A stretch of 64,000 nucleotides of DNA from Nocardioides massiliensis (GTDB taxonomy: Bacteria; Actinomycetota; Actinomycetes; Propionibacteriales; Nocardioidaceae), in NCBI RefSeq assembly GCF_030811215.1, contig NZ_JAUSQM010000001.1:3744001-3808000 (forward strand), written 5' to 3'. Shown in pieces: positions 8,065 to 16,364 of the stretch (position 1 is its first letter; the number at the start of each line of letters is the position of its first letter). Below the pieces are notes generated by a model that saw only the letters and a list, made by a program, of their open reading frames with translations, had not been told where the DNA came from and did no database searches. Both the position numbers and the translations under genes were made by a program.

Positions 8065-8555
8065 GACGTCCTCCCAATCAGGTCCAGCAGCTCCGGGGCA
8101 CCGGCACGCAGCCGGGCCAGCGCGGCCGCGTTCTGGCTCTTCACCGCGCCGACGGAGACACCGAGCACCTCGGCGGTCCGACGTTCCGACAGGTCGTCGA
8201 AATGCCGGAGCACCAGCACCGCCCGCTGCGCCGCGGTGAGCCGCGCGAGCGCCCGGCGTACGACGAGCTCGGTCTCCGGCTCCGACGAGACCAGGGCCGT
8301 CGACACCACCTCGGCGACTGGCCGCTCCTGGTTGCGCCTCAGGCGGGCGGCCGAGATGTGGTCACGCACGAGGATGGTGCGCGCGTACGCCGTCGGGTTG
8401 CCGTCGCGCAGCCGCCGCCACCGCAGCGCCACCTTGACCAGGGCCTCCTGGACCAGGTCCTCGGCGCGGTGCAGGTCGCCGGTGAGCAGGTACGCCGAGC
8501 GCAGCAGCGGCCGCTGGGCACCCGTGACCCAGTCGCTGAACCCCTGGTCGTCCAT
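8061..8555 (-). CDS. SigE-family ECF RNA polymerase sigma factor
   Basis: 164 residues. Region 2 is LLRSAYLLTGDLHRAEDLVQEALVKVALRW with the core-binding DLVQE motif, and region 4 is LTAAQRAVLVLRHFDDLSER followed by EVLGVSVGAVKSQNAAALAR, the -35-recognition helix-turn-helix. This matches SigE-family ECF factors of Streptomyces and Nocardioides. The start MDDQGFSDW is chosen because GAGGAGG lies just upstream; an earlier in-frame start adds ten residues. It overlaps the gene for its probable membrane partner. Confidence 0.9.
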   Translation of the reverse strand: MDDQGFSDWVTGAQRPLLRSAYLLTGDLHRAEDLVQEALVKVALRWRRLRDGNPTAYARTILVRDHISAARLRRNQERPVAEVVSTALVSSEPETELVVRRALARLTAAQRAVLVLRHFDDLSERRTAEVLGVSVGAVKSQNAAALARLRAGAPELLDLIGRTS

Positions 8556-8655
8556 CCCGCCTCCTCGCCCCGTCACCCGATCCAACGCGACGACGGACCC
8601 TCTTGGTTGGCGCCACCGGCGAGAACAATCGCGTGACCCAGATCACCCGAAGTGA

Positions 8656-8691
8656 TTGACGCGTGTCAACAACGCTCCCTACGCTCCGGCC
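8656..8691 (+). promoter_or_regulatory. Promoter with overlapping inverted repeat before the FMO operon
   Basis: TTGACG (8656-8661) and TACGCT (8680-8685), 18 bases apart, form a good sigma-70-type promoter. The -10 box lies six bases before the ATG at 8692, so the mRNA is probably leaderless. The -35 box is part of TTGACGCGTGTCAA, an imperfect dyad. The 15-mer TTGACGCGTGTCAAC recurs exactly at 14652-14666 beside a TetR gene, suggesting an operator. Confidence 0.6.
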
Positions 8692-10035
8692 ATGTCCTCA
8701 CGCCCCGGCCCCACCGTCGCCGTCATCGGCGCCGGCATCAGCGGCCTGACCTCGACCAAGATGCTCGGCGACTACGGCATCGCGCACACGACCTTCGAGG
8801 TCTCCGACCGGGTGGGCGGCAACTGGGCGTTCCGCAACCCCAACAACATGAGCAGCGCCTACCGGTCGCTGCACATCGACACCTCGAAGCACCAGCTGTC
8901 GTTCCGCGACTTCCCGATGCCCGAGGACTACCCCGACTTCCCCCACCACACCCAGATCAAGGACTACCTCGACTCCTACGCCGACGCCTTCGGCCTGCGC
9001 GAGCGCATCGAGTTCTCCAACGGCGTCGAGCGCGCCGAGCGCCGCCCCGACGGCGGGTGGGACATCCACGACCAGGCGGGCACGACGCGGCGGTTCGACC
9101 TGCTGGTGGTCGGCAACGGCCACCACTGGGACCCGCGCTACCCCGACTTCCCGGGCGAGTTCAGCGGCGAGGTGATCCACTCCCACTACTACGTCGACCC
9201 GCGCGAGCCGCTGGACCTGCACGGCAAGCGCATCCTGGTCGTCGGTCTCGGCAACAGCGCCGCCGACATCGTCGTCGAGCTGTCGTCGAAGGCCTACGAG
9301 AACGAGGTCGTGCTCTCGACCCGCTCAGGCGCCTGGATCGTGCCGAAGTACTTCGCCGGCACCCCGGCCGACAAGTACTACAAGACCACGCCCTACCTGC
9401 CCCTGTCCTGGCAGCGGAAGTTCGTGCAGGTCATGCAGCCGCTCACCGCCGGCCGGCCCGAGGACTACGGCCTGCCCACCCCCAACCACAAGTTCTTCGA
9501 GGCCCACCCGACCCAGTCGGTGGAGCTCCCGCTGCGACTCGGCTCCGGCGACGTCACCGCCAAGGGCGACATCACCCGCCTCGACGGCAGCCGCGTCCAC
9601 TTCGTCGATGGCACCAGCGCCGAGTTCGACGTGATCATCTACGCCACCGGCTACAACATCACCTTCCCGTTCTTCGACCCTGCGTTCCTGTCCGCGCCCG
9701 ACAACCGGATCCGGCTCTACAAGCGGATGTTCAAGCCCGGTCTCGACGACCTGGTCTTCGTCGGCTTCGCGCAGTCCACGCCCACGCTCTTCCCGTTCGT
9801 GGAGGCCCAGTCCCGGCTCGTGGCGGCGTACGCCGCGGGGCTCTACCGGCTGCCCGGCGTCGAGGAGATGGAGCGCGTCATCGAGGCCGACGAGCAGCTC
9901 TACATCGGCCACATGCACGACTCCGCCCGGCACACCCAGCAGGTCGACTTCTTCCGCTACGAGCACCAGCTGCGCACCCAGGAGCTCCCCGAGGGCCGCC
10001 GGCGTGCGGCCACGCTGGGTCCGGCCTTCGCGTGA
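8692..10035 (+). CDS. Flavin-containing monooxygenase
   Basis: 447 residues. An N-terminal FAD-binding GAGISG (12-17), an FMO fingerprint FSGEVIHSHYY at 157-167 (FxGxxxHxxxY, the FMO rather than BVMO ending), and a second nucleotide-binding VVGLGNSAADIV near 184 identify a class B flavoprotein monooxygenase using NADPH and O2. Conserved IYATGYNITFPFF closes the domain. It would oxygenate a heteroatom or a ketone. It heads an operon with an EthR-like regulator, a hydrolase, a thioesterase and an SDR, all with 4-base overlaps, which suggests oxygenation followed by ester cleavage. Confidence 0.88.
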   Translation: MSSRPGPTVAVIGAGISGLTSTKMLGDYGIAHTTFEVSDRVGGNWAFRNPNNMSSAYRSLHIDTSKHQLSFRDFPMPEDYPDFPHHTQIKDYLDSYADAFGLRERIEFSNGVERAERRPDGGWDIHDQAGTTRRFDLLVVGNGHHWDPRYPDFPGEFSGEVIHSHYYVDPREPLDLHGKRILVVGLGNSAADIVVELSSKAYENEVVLSTRSGAWIVPKYFAGTPADKYYKTTPYLPLSWQRKFVQVMQPLTAGRPEDYGLPTPNHKFFEAHPTQSVELPLRLGSGDVTAKGDITRLDGSRVHFVDGTSAEFDVIIYATGYNITFPFFDPAFLSAPDNRIRLYKRMFKPGLDDLVFVGFAQSTPTLFPFVEAQSRLVAAYAAGLYRLPGVEEMERVIEADEQLYIGHMHDSARHTQQVDFFRYEHQLRTQELPEGRRRAATLGPAFA

Positions 10036-10640
10036 GCGGTCCCGACCGCGCAGACCGGGCCGACCGGCGGCGTACGGCGTTGCTCGAGGCCCTCGACGAG
10101 CTGTTGCAGGAGCACCCGCTCGCTCAGATCAAGATCGCCGACATCTCCCACCGCGCGGGGGTGACCCGCTCGGCGTTCTACTTCTACTTCGACTCCAAGG
10201 CGATCGCCGTCGCCGCGCTGATGAGCGAGGTGTACGACGAGCGGTTCGTCGCCACCACCCTGCTGCGCGCCGAGGACGAGACGCCGCAGGCCCGCATCGA
10301 TGCCGGGCTGCGGGCGATGTTCGACGTCGTCACCGAGCGCGCACACCTGCACCGCGCCCTGGGCGACGCCCGCAACACCGATGCGACGGTCCGCGCGCTC
10401 TGGGACGCCGACCGCAGCAGCTTCGTCGGCCCGGTCGTGGAGCTGATCGAGGCCGAGCGGGCGGCCGGCAACGCCCCTGCGGGTCCTGATGCCGCAGCCC
10501 TCGCGACCCTGCTGCTGGAGCTCAACGACCGCGTCCTCGAACGCGTCGCGCGGGGCAGCGAGCTCGACGTACGCCCTCAGTTGGACGCGGTGATCGCGAT
10601 CTGGCTGCGCTCGATCTACGGTTCAGGAGGAACCGCATGA
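10032..10640 (+). CDS. TetR-family regulator, EthR-like
   Basis: 202 residues starting at a GTG that overlaps the FMO stop (GTGA). The helix-turn-helix is IKIADISHRAGVTRSAFYFYF, with the FYFYF ending seen in EthR, the repressor of the mycobacterial BVMO gene ethA. The C-terminal ligand domain is helical (LMSEVYDERFV, LWDADRSSFVGPVVELIEAE). Its place inside a monooxygenase operon suggests it controls that operon in response to the substrate or product. The dyad at the -35 region of the operon is a candidate target. Confidence 0.87.
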   Translation: MSGPDRADRADRRRTALLEALDELLQEHPLAQIKIADISHRAGVTRSAFYFYFDSKAIAVAALMSEVYDERFVATTLLRAEDETPQARIDAGLRAMFDVVTERAHLHRALGDARNTDATVRALWDADRSSFVGPVVELIEAERAAGNAPAGPDAAALATLLLELNDRVLERVARGSELDVRPQLDAVIAIWLRSIYGSGGTA

Positions 10641-11569
10641 CCCCCACCGCCACCCCCGCCACGATCCGCGTCCCCCTCGGCGGCGACGAGCTCGACGTGT
10701 GGCACTTCGCCGCCGCCCACGACGAGCTCGGCTCCCCCGCCGGCCGGCCCGCCGTGGTGATGGCCCACGGCCTCGCCGGCACGAAGGACTCCGGGCTCGC
10801 GCCGTTCGCGGAGGCACTCGCCGGCGTCGGCTTCGAGGTCTTCGCGTTGGACTACCGCGGCTTCGGGGCCAGCTCCGGGGCCCCGCGCCAGCAGGTGAGG
10901 GTCGCCCGCCAGCTGGACGACTTCCGCGCCGTGGTCGCCCACGCCCGCGCGCTCGACGCGGTCGATGCCGCCCGGATCGCGGTGTGGGGGGTCTCCCTCG
11001 CCGGTGGACACGTTCTCACCCTCGCCGCGACCGACCCGCGGATCGCGGCCGTCGTCTCCCTCACGCCGCTCGTCGACGGGCTGGCCGCCGGACGGCACGC
11101 GATGGCCCACCACCGACCGACGGCGATGCTGCGCAGCAGCGCGCTCGGGGTGGCGAGCAAGGTCGCCGCCGCACGCGGCCGGCCCGCGCGCACGATGCCC
11201 GTGGTCGCGCGGCCCGGCGAGCTCGGTGCGCTCACGCTCGACGGCTGCCTCGAGGACTACACCGCACTCGCCGGACCGACCTGGCGCAACGAGGTCGACG
11301 CCGCCGTCGGCCTCGAGCTCGGCAGCGTCCGCGCCGGTCGGGACGCCAAGGCGGTGACCTGCCCGACGCTGGTCCAGATCGGCGACCTCGACCGCAGCGC
11401 CCCGCCCCACGCCGCCGGCAAGGCGGCCTTCGCCGCCCGGGCCATCGTCCACCACTACCCGTGCGACCACTTCGACGTGTGGCCGGGGAAGGCCTGGCAC
11501 GACGCGGCGGTCCGGCACCAGGTCGCGTTCCTGACCCGGGTCCTCGCCCCGGCGGTGGTCAGCCGATGA
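10637..11569 (+). CDS. Alpha/beta hydrolase
   Basis: 310 residues. The alpha/beta fold shows the oxyanion strand VVMAHGLAGTKDSG, the nucleophile elbow GVSLAGG (Ser in GxSxG), an acidic residue in IGDLDRSAPP and the catalytic His in YPCDHFDVW. No signal peptide is present. Overlap with the TetR stop and with the next start (both ATGA) puts it in the FMO operon, where cleavage of an ester or lactone made by the monooxygenase is the simplest role. It may instead be a thioesterase or carbon-carbon hydrolase. Confidence 0.82.
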   Translation: MTPTATPATIRVPLGGDELDVWHFAAAHDELGSPAGRPAVVMAHGLAGTKDSGLAPFAEALAGVGFEVFALDYRGFGASSGAPRQQVRVARQLDDFRAVVAHARALDAVDAARIAVWGVSLAGGHVLTLAATDPRIAAVVSLTPLVDGLAAGRHAMAHHRPTAMLRSSALGVASKVAAARGRPARTMPVVARPGELGALTLDGCLEDYTALAGPTWRNEVDAAVGLELGSVRAGRDAKAVTCPTLVQIGDLDRSAPPHAAGKAAFAARAIVHHYPCDHFDVWPGKAWHDAAVRHQVAFLTRVLAPAVVSR

Positions 11570-12237
11570 CCGAGCTGACGGACGGGGACTCCATCGGCGG
11601 GTTCACCTACCGCGAGATCCCGACCGTCGAGGTCGACGCCGTCGAGGCCCGCTTCCTGCCGCTGGCGGAGGCCGTACGCCGACTCAACGATGCGGTCATC
11701 CGGTCGACCGCCGACGACACCCTGCTCACCGACGCCGTCGCCCGGATCGACGAGCTCACCCGCCAGCTCGGCGAGGGCGCACCACCCGGCCCGGTCGGCA
11801 CCTGCTTCAACCACGAGGGCCGCTCCTGGAGCTGGGGCAACGCGGCCGTGGGCGAGCGCAACGCCGTCGCCCCACCCCTGTATCTGCGCTTCGTCGACGA
11901 CACCCACGTCGTCGGCGAGGCGGACCTCGGTCCGGCGTACGAAGGGCCGCCCGGCATGGTCCACGGCGGCGTCTCCGCCCTCCTGCTCGACCACCTGATG
12001 GGCGTGACGGCCAGCCACCGGCACACGCAGACCGCGTTCACCGGCACGCTCACGATGCGCTACGAGGCGACGCTCCCGCTGGGCAAGGTCACCTTGCACG
12101 CCGAGCTCGTGAAGCAGGAGCGCCGCAAGATCGACGTCGAGGCGACCATCGTCGCTACCGACGGCACCGTCGCCATCCGCGCCCACGGTGTCTTCATCAC
12201 GCCGCGGTGGGCGGCCGAGCTGTCGGAGGATCGATGA
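11566..12237 (+). CDS. Hotdog-fold thioesterase, PaaI/THEM4-like
   Basis: 223 residues. The C-terminal 120 residues carry the hotdog signature: YEGPPGMVHGGVSALLLDHL (the HGGxxaxllD helix), then TLTMRYEATLPLGKVTLHAE and IRAHGVFI. The N-terminal 90 residues are charged and specific to a subgroup of actinobacterial proteins. Such enzymes cleave acyl-CoA thioesters. ATGA overlaps on both sides tie it to the hydrolase and SDR genes. Confidence 0.85.
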   Translation: MTELTDGDSIGGFTYREIPTVEVDAVEARFLPLAEAVRRLNDAVIRSTADDTLLTDAVARIDELTRQLGEGAPPGPVGTCFNHEGRSWSWGNAAVGERNAVAPPLYLRFVDDTHVVGEADLGPAYEGPPGMVHGGVSALLLDHLMGVTASHRHTQTAFTGTLTMRYEATLPLGKVTLHAELVKQERRKIDVEATIVATDGTVAIRAHGVFITPRWAAELSEDR

Positions 12238-12995
12238 CCAGTCGTGCTGTCGTGCTCGGAGGCGCTTCGGGCATCGGGGCGGCCACTGCCCGGGCGCTGG
12301 CGGCAGCAGGTCACGCCGTGACGGTCGCCGATCTCACCGAGGAGGGTGCCGGCGCGGTCGTCGACGACCTGCCCGGCACCGGCCACGCCGCCCGGCGCTG
12401 CGACGTCACGGTCGAGACCGATGTCGACGCCCTGCTGAGCGAGGCCGGGGCCGATGGCAACCTCACGGCCGTGGTCAACAGCGCAGGGTCCAGCACCCTC
12501 GGGCTGCTCACCGAGCTCGACGAGGCGGAGTTCCGCCGGGTGGTCGACATCTGCCTGCACGGCGCCTTCCTGGTGCTCAAGCACGCCGGTCGCCACGTCG
12601 CCGACGGCGGTGCGATCTGTTCGCTGACCTCGCTCAACGCCCGCCAGCCCGCGGCTGGCTTCGGCCCCTACTGCGCCGCGAAGGCCGGCCTGGTGATGCT
12701 GACCGAGGTCGCCGCGCTCGAGCTGGCGCCGCGCGGCGTGCGCGTCAACGCCGTCTCCCCCGGGCTCGTGGACACACCGCTCACCGCACCCGCGATGGAC
12801 ATCCCCGGCGTGCGCGAGGACTACCTCGCCAACACCCCGCTCGGCCGGGCCGGCACCGCCGCGGAGGTCGCCGACGCCGTGCTCTTCGCGCTCACGACCC
12901 CGTGGCTGACCGGGGAGGCGATCGACCTCAACGGGGGCGCCCACCTGCGCGCCTACCCCGACGTGCACGGGCACGTGGTGCGCGCGTTCGGCTGA
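12234..12995 (+). CDS. Short-chain dehydrogenase/reductase
   Basis: 253 residues, classical SDR length. It has the cofactor loop GGASGIGAATARALAAAG, a VVNSAG strand (variant of NNAG), catalytic Ser in CSLTSLNA, YCAAK (YxxxK) and RVNAVSPGLVDTPL. DLT after the second strand favours NAD(H). It is the last gene of the FMO operon and would oxidise the alcohol or ketone released by the hydrolase. Confidence 0.88.
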   Translation: MTSRAVVLGGASGIGAATARALAAAGHAVTVADLTEEGAGAVVDDLPGTGHAARRCDVTVETDVDALLSEAGADGNLTAVVNSAGSSTLGLLTELDEAEFRRVVDICLHGAFLVLKHAGRHVADGGAICSLTSLNARQPAAGFGPYCAAKAGLVMLTEVAALELAPRGVRVNAVSPGLVDTPLTAPAMDIPGVREDYLANTPLGRAGTAAEVADAVLFALTTPWLTGEAIDLNGGAHLRAYPDVHGHVVRAFG

Positions 12996-13017
12996 GCGCG
13001 CGCACCACGGCCCCGCG

Positions 13018-14610
13018 TCAGACGCCCGCGGGCTCCTGGACCTCCGTGTAGGACCGTCCGCGCTCCTCGCGGGCCCACAGCACCCCGTTGTCGGCCACGG
13101 GGCCCTGCTTGATGAGCTCGCGCTTGAGCACCTTGTTGGTCGCCGTCGACGGCAGCTCCGGCGCGATGCGGACGTAGCGCGGCCATGCCTTCGGCGAGAG
13201 GTCCGGCTGCGCTGCCAGGAACTCCTCGAGCTCGGCCGGCGTCAGCGTCGCCTCGTCGCGGAGCACGATCGCGGCCATCACCTGGTCGCCGACCCGCTCG
13301 TCGGGGACGGCGTACACCGCCACCCGGCTCAGCGGCTCCAGCCGCATGAGGATGCGCTCGATCGGGGCGGCCGCGAGGTTCTCCCCGTCGACCCGCATCC
13401 AGTCCGCCGTACGCCCGGCCAGGTAGACCCAACCGTCCTTGTCCCGGTAAGCCAGGTCACCGGACCAGTACATCCCGTGCCGCATCCGCTCGGCGTTGGC
13501 CTGCTCGTTGTTGTAGTAGCCGACGAAGTAGCCCGCGCCCTGGGTGTTGACCAGCTCCCCGATCGCCTCCTCGGGATTGAGCAGCACCCCGTTGTCGTCG
13601 AACTCCGCGGGCGCGCACTCGGTGACGGTGCGCGAGTTGTAGATCGCCACGCCCTCGGCGCCCTTGCCGATCGAGCCCTGCGGGGTGCCCTCCTCCCGGG
13701 TGACCATCACGGCGGTCTCGGTCGAGCCGTAGCCGTCCCAGACGATGCAGTCGAAGCGCCGGCTGAACTCGTCGATGTCGCGGTCGGAGGCCTCGTTGCC
13801 GAACGCCACGCGCAGCGGCAGGTCGGCGTCACCGGGTTGCTCGGGGGTCGCCAGGATGTAGGCGAGCGGCTTGCCGACGTAGTTCATGTAGGTCACGCCG
13901 TAGCGGCGTACGTCGTCGACGAACCGGCTGGCGGAGAACTTGGCCGGCACCATCGCCGCGCCGCTGTTGATCGCCACCGACCAGCCGGCCAGGATGCCGT
14001 TGGAGTGGAACATCGGCATCGACAGGTAGCAGACGTCGTCGGGCCCGATGGAGTATTTGTCGGCCAGCATCAGCCCGGCGAAGACGGCCATCAGGTTGCC
14101 GACCTGCACCGCCTTCGGGTCACCGCTCGTGCCGGAGGTGAAGATCAGCATGAACGGGTCCATGGCCTCGGTCTCGCGCAGGACTCGGAACGGTCCCGCC
14201 GCAGCCACCTCGTCGGCCCACGCCGCTCCCTCCACCTCGACGACCTGGACATCGCCGAGGTCGAGGCCGTCGAGCAGCTCGCGGTGCTCATTGTCGACCA
14301 GCAGCACCTGGACGTGCGCACGCTGGATGTCGCCGACCAGGCCGTCCCCGCGACGGGTGCTGTTGATCCCGGCGAGGACGTAGCCGGCCAAGCCGGCGCC
14401 GGCCAGCGCCTGCAGCATCTGCGGGGTGTTGGCCAGCAGCGTGCCGACGTGCGCCGGACGGTCCGGGTCGAGACGCGCCATGATGGCCGAGGCCTCCTGC
14501 TGGGCCCGGGCCAGGTGCTCGCGCCACGACAGCACCATGTCCCCCGACAGGACGCCGGGCTGGTCGTCCTGGAGCCGCTCCCTCAGCTGCTGCTGCACCG
14601 TCTCCGCCAC
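13018..14610 (-). CDS. Acyl-CoA ligase, FadD17-like
   Basis: 530 residues with GTG start and GGAGGAA just upstream. AMP-binding motifs are complete: LIFTSGTSGDPKAVQVG (P-loop), VWDGYGSTETAVMVTREEG, YWSGDLAYRDKDGW, RTADWMRVDGENLAAAPIER and a C-terminal Lys in TATNKVLKREL. The block FSASRFVDDVRRYGVTYMNY followed by VGKPLAYILATPE closely resembles mycobacterial FadD17, which activates short steroid side chains. It would make a CoA thioester from a carboxylate at the expense of ATP. It is divergent from a TetR gene, with the shared operator-like 15-mer between them. Confidence 0.85.
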   Translation of the reverse strand: MAETVQQQLRERLQDDQPGVLSGDMVLSWREHLARAQQEASAIMARLDPDRPAHVGTLLANTPQMLQALAGAGLAGYVLAGINSTRRGDGLVGDIQRAHVQVLLVDNEHRELLDGLDLGDVQVVEVEGAAWADEVAAAGPFRVLRETEAMDPFMLIFTSGTSGDPKAVQVGNLMAVFAGLMLADKYSIGPDDVCYLSMPMFHSNGILAGWSVAINSGAAMVPAKFSASRFVDDVRRYGVTYMNYVGKPLAYILATPEQPGDADLPLRVAFGNEASDRDIDEFSRRFDCIVWDGYGSTETAVMVTREEGTPQGSIGKGAEGVAIYNSRTVTECAPAEFDDNGVLLNPEEAIGELVNTQGAGYFVGYYNNEQANAERMRHGMYWSGDLAYRDKDGWVYLAGRTADWMRVDGENLAAAPIERILMRLEPLSRVAVYAVPDERVGDQVMAAIVLRDEATLTPAELEEFLAAQPDLSPKAWPRYVRIAPELPSTATNKVLKRELIKQGPVADNGVLWAREERGRSYTEVQEPAGV

Positions 14611-14650
14611 GTCGTTCCTCCACCTCGACCGGTCGGCGCCGCCGGACGCC

Positions 14651-14666
14651 GTTGACGCGTGTCAAC
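14651..14666. promoter_or_regulatory. Operator-like dyad shared with the FMO promoter
   Basis: GTTGACGCGTGTCAAC has 6-bp arms GTTGAC/GTCAAC around four central bases. Fifteen of these bases are identical to 8656-8670. It lies between the divergent acyl-CoA ligase and TetR genes, a usual place for a TetR operator. Confidence 0.5.
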
Positions 14667-14708
14667 CTAAGATGTGGCGTGGCTCACGTCCAGCGGAAGT
14701 CCCGGTTT

Positions 14709-14723
14709 GGTCCACACTGGACC
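14709..14723. promoter_or_regulatory. Perfect dyad just before the TetR start
   Basis: GGTCCA CAC TGGACC is a perfect 6-bp-arm palindrome ending two bases before the ATG at 14726. Its position suits autorepression, but a second, different dyad is also present in this gap. Confidence 0.4.
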
Positions 14724-14725
14724 CC

Positions 14726-15268
14726 ATGTCGTCGCCGACCCGTGCCGCCATCGCACACGCGGCGCGACGGCGCTTCGCCCGCGACGGCTACACCGCGACG
14801 TCGGTGCGCTCGGTCGCCGCCGACGCCGGGATCGACCCCGCGCTGGTGATCCGGCACTTCGGCTCCAAGGAGCAGCTGTTCCTCGAGACGGTCGCGTTCC
14901 AGGGCCTGTTCACCGACGTCCTCGCCGGACCGCTCGATGGACTCGGCGCCCGGCTGGTCGCTGCGGTGGCCAGCGGTCGCGACGGCGAGCTGTTCGCGCC
15001 GTACCGCGTGCTCATGCGGGCCACCGACTCCGAGCGCGTGCGGCTGCGCCTGCTCGAGGCGATGGAGGCGATGTTCGTCGCACCTCTGGCTCCGCGCCTG
15101 CCGGGACCCCAGCCGGACCTGCGGGCGCGGCTCGTCGCCGCCCAGGTCTCCGGCCTGCTCGACCTGCTGGTGATCCTCGAGGAGCCGCAGGTGCTCGCGA
15201 CCCCGCCCGCCGACCTCGCGGCGGCCTACGGCCGGGCGATCCAGGCGCTGCTCGACGCGCCGGCCTGA
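14726..15268 (+). CDS. TetR-family transcriptional regulator
   Basis: 180 residues. The N-terminal domain IAHAARRRFARDGYTATSVR, VAADAGIDPALVIRHFGSKE is a typical TetR helix-turn-helix. The short C-terminal domain ends in QVSGLLDLLVILEEPQVLAT and resembles the TetR_C_7/17 type. It is divergent from the FadD17-like ligase and convergent (3 bases) with the zinc dehydrogenase. Two dyads in the upstream gap are candidate binding sites. The ligand is unknown; an acyl-CoA is a reasonable guess from the neighbour. Confidence 0.86.
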   Translation: MSSPTRAAIAHAARRRFARDGYTATSVRSVAADAGIDPALVIRHFGSKEQLFLETVAFQGLFTDVLAGPLDGLGARLVAAVASGRDGELFAPYRVLMRATDSERVRLRLLEAMEAMFVAPLAPRLPGPQPDLRARLVAAQVSGLLDLLVILEEPQVLATPPADLAAAYGRAIQALLDAPA

Positions 15269-15271
15269 CGC

Positions 15272-16255
15272 TCAGGGGACGACGAGCACCTTCGCGTCGC
15301 CCGACCCCGCCGCCAGGTCGACGACCACGGCGTCGAGCTCGTCGAGACGCACCCGGCGCGAGATCATCCGCATCGCCTCGGGCAACCGTCCGGCGGCCAG
15401 CAGCCGAGCGGCTGCGAAGAACTCCGCGCGGCGGTAGTACGACACGAAGTGCAGCTCGACGTCCTTGACCACACCGGCCACCGGCGACACCGGGTCGGGA
15501 TCGACGCACACGCCTGCGACCACGCCGCGACCGCGCGGCGCGAGCGCCTCGATGACCGTCGCCAGCATCCCTGGCACGCCGACGCACTCCACCACCACGT
15601 CGTACGCCGCCCCCACCGGCTCCGTGGTCGGGTCGAGCACCGCGGTGGCCCCCACCGCGAGCGCGAGGTCGCGGCGCGCGGCCGAGACCTCGGAGACGAC
15701 GACCTCGAGGGCGCCGGCGCGCGCGGCCCACAGCGCGACGGTCAGGCCGACGGGGCCGGCGCCGACGACCAGCACCCGCTCCCCCGGCGCGACCCGCGCC
15801 CGGTTGACGGCGTGCAGGCCCACGGCGAGCGGCTCGACCAGGGCGCCGAGCTCGAGGTCGAGGTCCGCCGGCAGGGCGACCGCCTCCGCGGCGTCGACGA
15901 CCACCAGCTCGGCGAACCCACCGGGCGCCCCGCCGACACCGATCGCCGCCACGCGCTCGCAGCGCGCCGGATCGCCCAGGCCGCAGTCCGCGCAGGCACC
16001 ACACCCCAGCACCGGAAGAGCGGTCGCAGGCGTGCCCACCGGCCACGCCTCGGCGACGTCCGTGCCGGCGGCGACGACGGTGCCGGCGTACTCATGCCCC
16101 ATCACGGTGCCCTCGGGCATCCACCCGTGTGCCTTGAGGTCGGAGCCACAGACCCCGCACGCCGCGACGCGCAGCAGCAGCTGACCGGGGCCCGGGACCG
16201 GGTCCGGGAGCTCGCGGACGACGAAGGTTCCCCCGGCACAGACCGCAGCGCGCAT
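15272..16255 (-). CDS. Zinc-dependent alcohol/polyol dehydrogenase (MDR family)
   Basis: 327 residues. Catalytic zinc ligands are in AACGVCGSDLKAHG and MGHEYAGTVV; the structural zinc loop GCGACADCGLGDPARC has the four cysteines. The Rossmann segment is VLVVGAGPVGLTVALWAARAG. MDR enzymes oxidise secondary alcohols or sorbitol-type polyols with NAD(P). The start MRAAVCAGG at 16253-16255 is the family's normal N terminus; longer in-frame readings would overlap the divergent promoter. GTCAACAGCGTTGAC lies 30 bases upstream. Confidence 0.86.
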   Translation of the reverse strand: MRAAVCAGGTFVVRELPDPVPGPGQLLLRVAACGVCGSDLKAHGWMPEGTVMGHEYAGTVVAAGTDVAEAWPVGTPATALPVLGCGACADCGLGDPARCERVAAIGVGGAPGGFAELVVVDAAEAVALPADLDLELGALVEPLAVGLHAVNRARVAPGERVLVVGAGPVGLTVALWAARAGALEVVVSEVSAARRDLALAVGATAVLDPTTEPVGAAYDVVVECVGVPGMLATVIEALAPRGRGVVAGVCVDPDPVSPVAGVVKDVELHFVSYYRRAEFFAAARLLAAGRLPEAMRMISRRVRLDELDAVVVDLAAGSGDAKVLVVP

Positions 16256-16285
16256 GGCGCGACGGTAGGGGTGACTGCGCATCTC

Positions 16286-16300
16286 GTCAACAGCGTTGAC
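16286..16300. promoter_or_regulatory. Perfect dyad upstream of the zinc dehydrogenase
   Basis: GTCAAC AGC GTTGAC, 6-bp perfect arms, lies 30 bases before the dehydrogenase start. The half-site is the same hexamer as in the dyads at 8656 and 14651 but with the arms in the opposite order. Regulator unknown. Confidence 0.4.
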
Positions 16301-16332
16301 AACGCCCCACGGCCCCGCGAGAGGATGTAATC

Positions 16333-16346
16333 TAGAACACGTTCTC
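16333..16346. promoter_or_regulatory. KstR-like operator
   Basis: TAGAACACGTTCTC fits the KstR consensus TnnAACnnGTTnnA at every position except the last. KstR is the TetR repressor of cholesterol catabolism in mycobacteria and rhodococci. The site lies 18 bases before the GTG of a six-gene operon. Confidence 0.6.
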
Positions 16347-16364
16347 GTCAGCGAAAGGCCCGAC

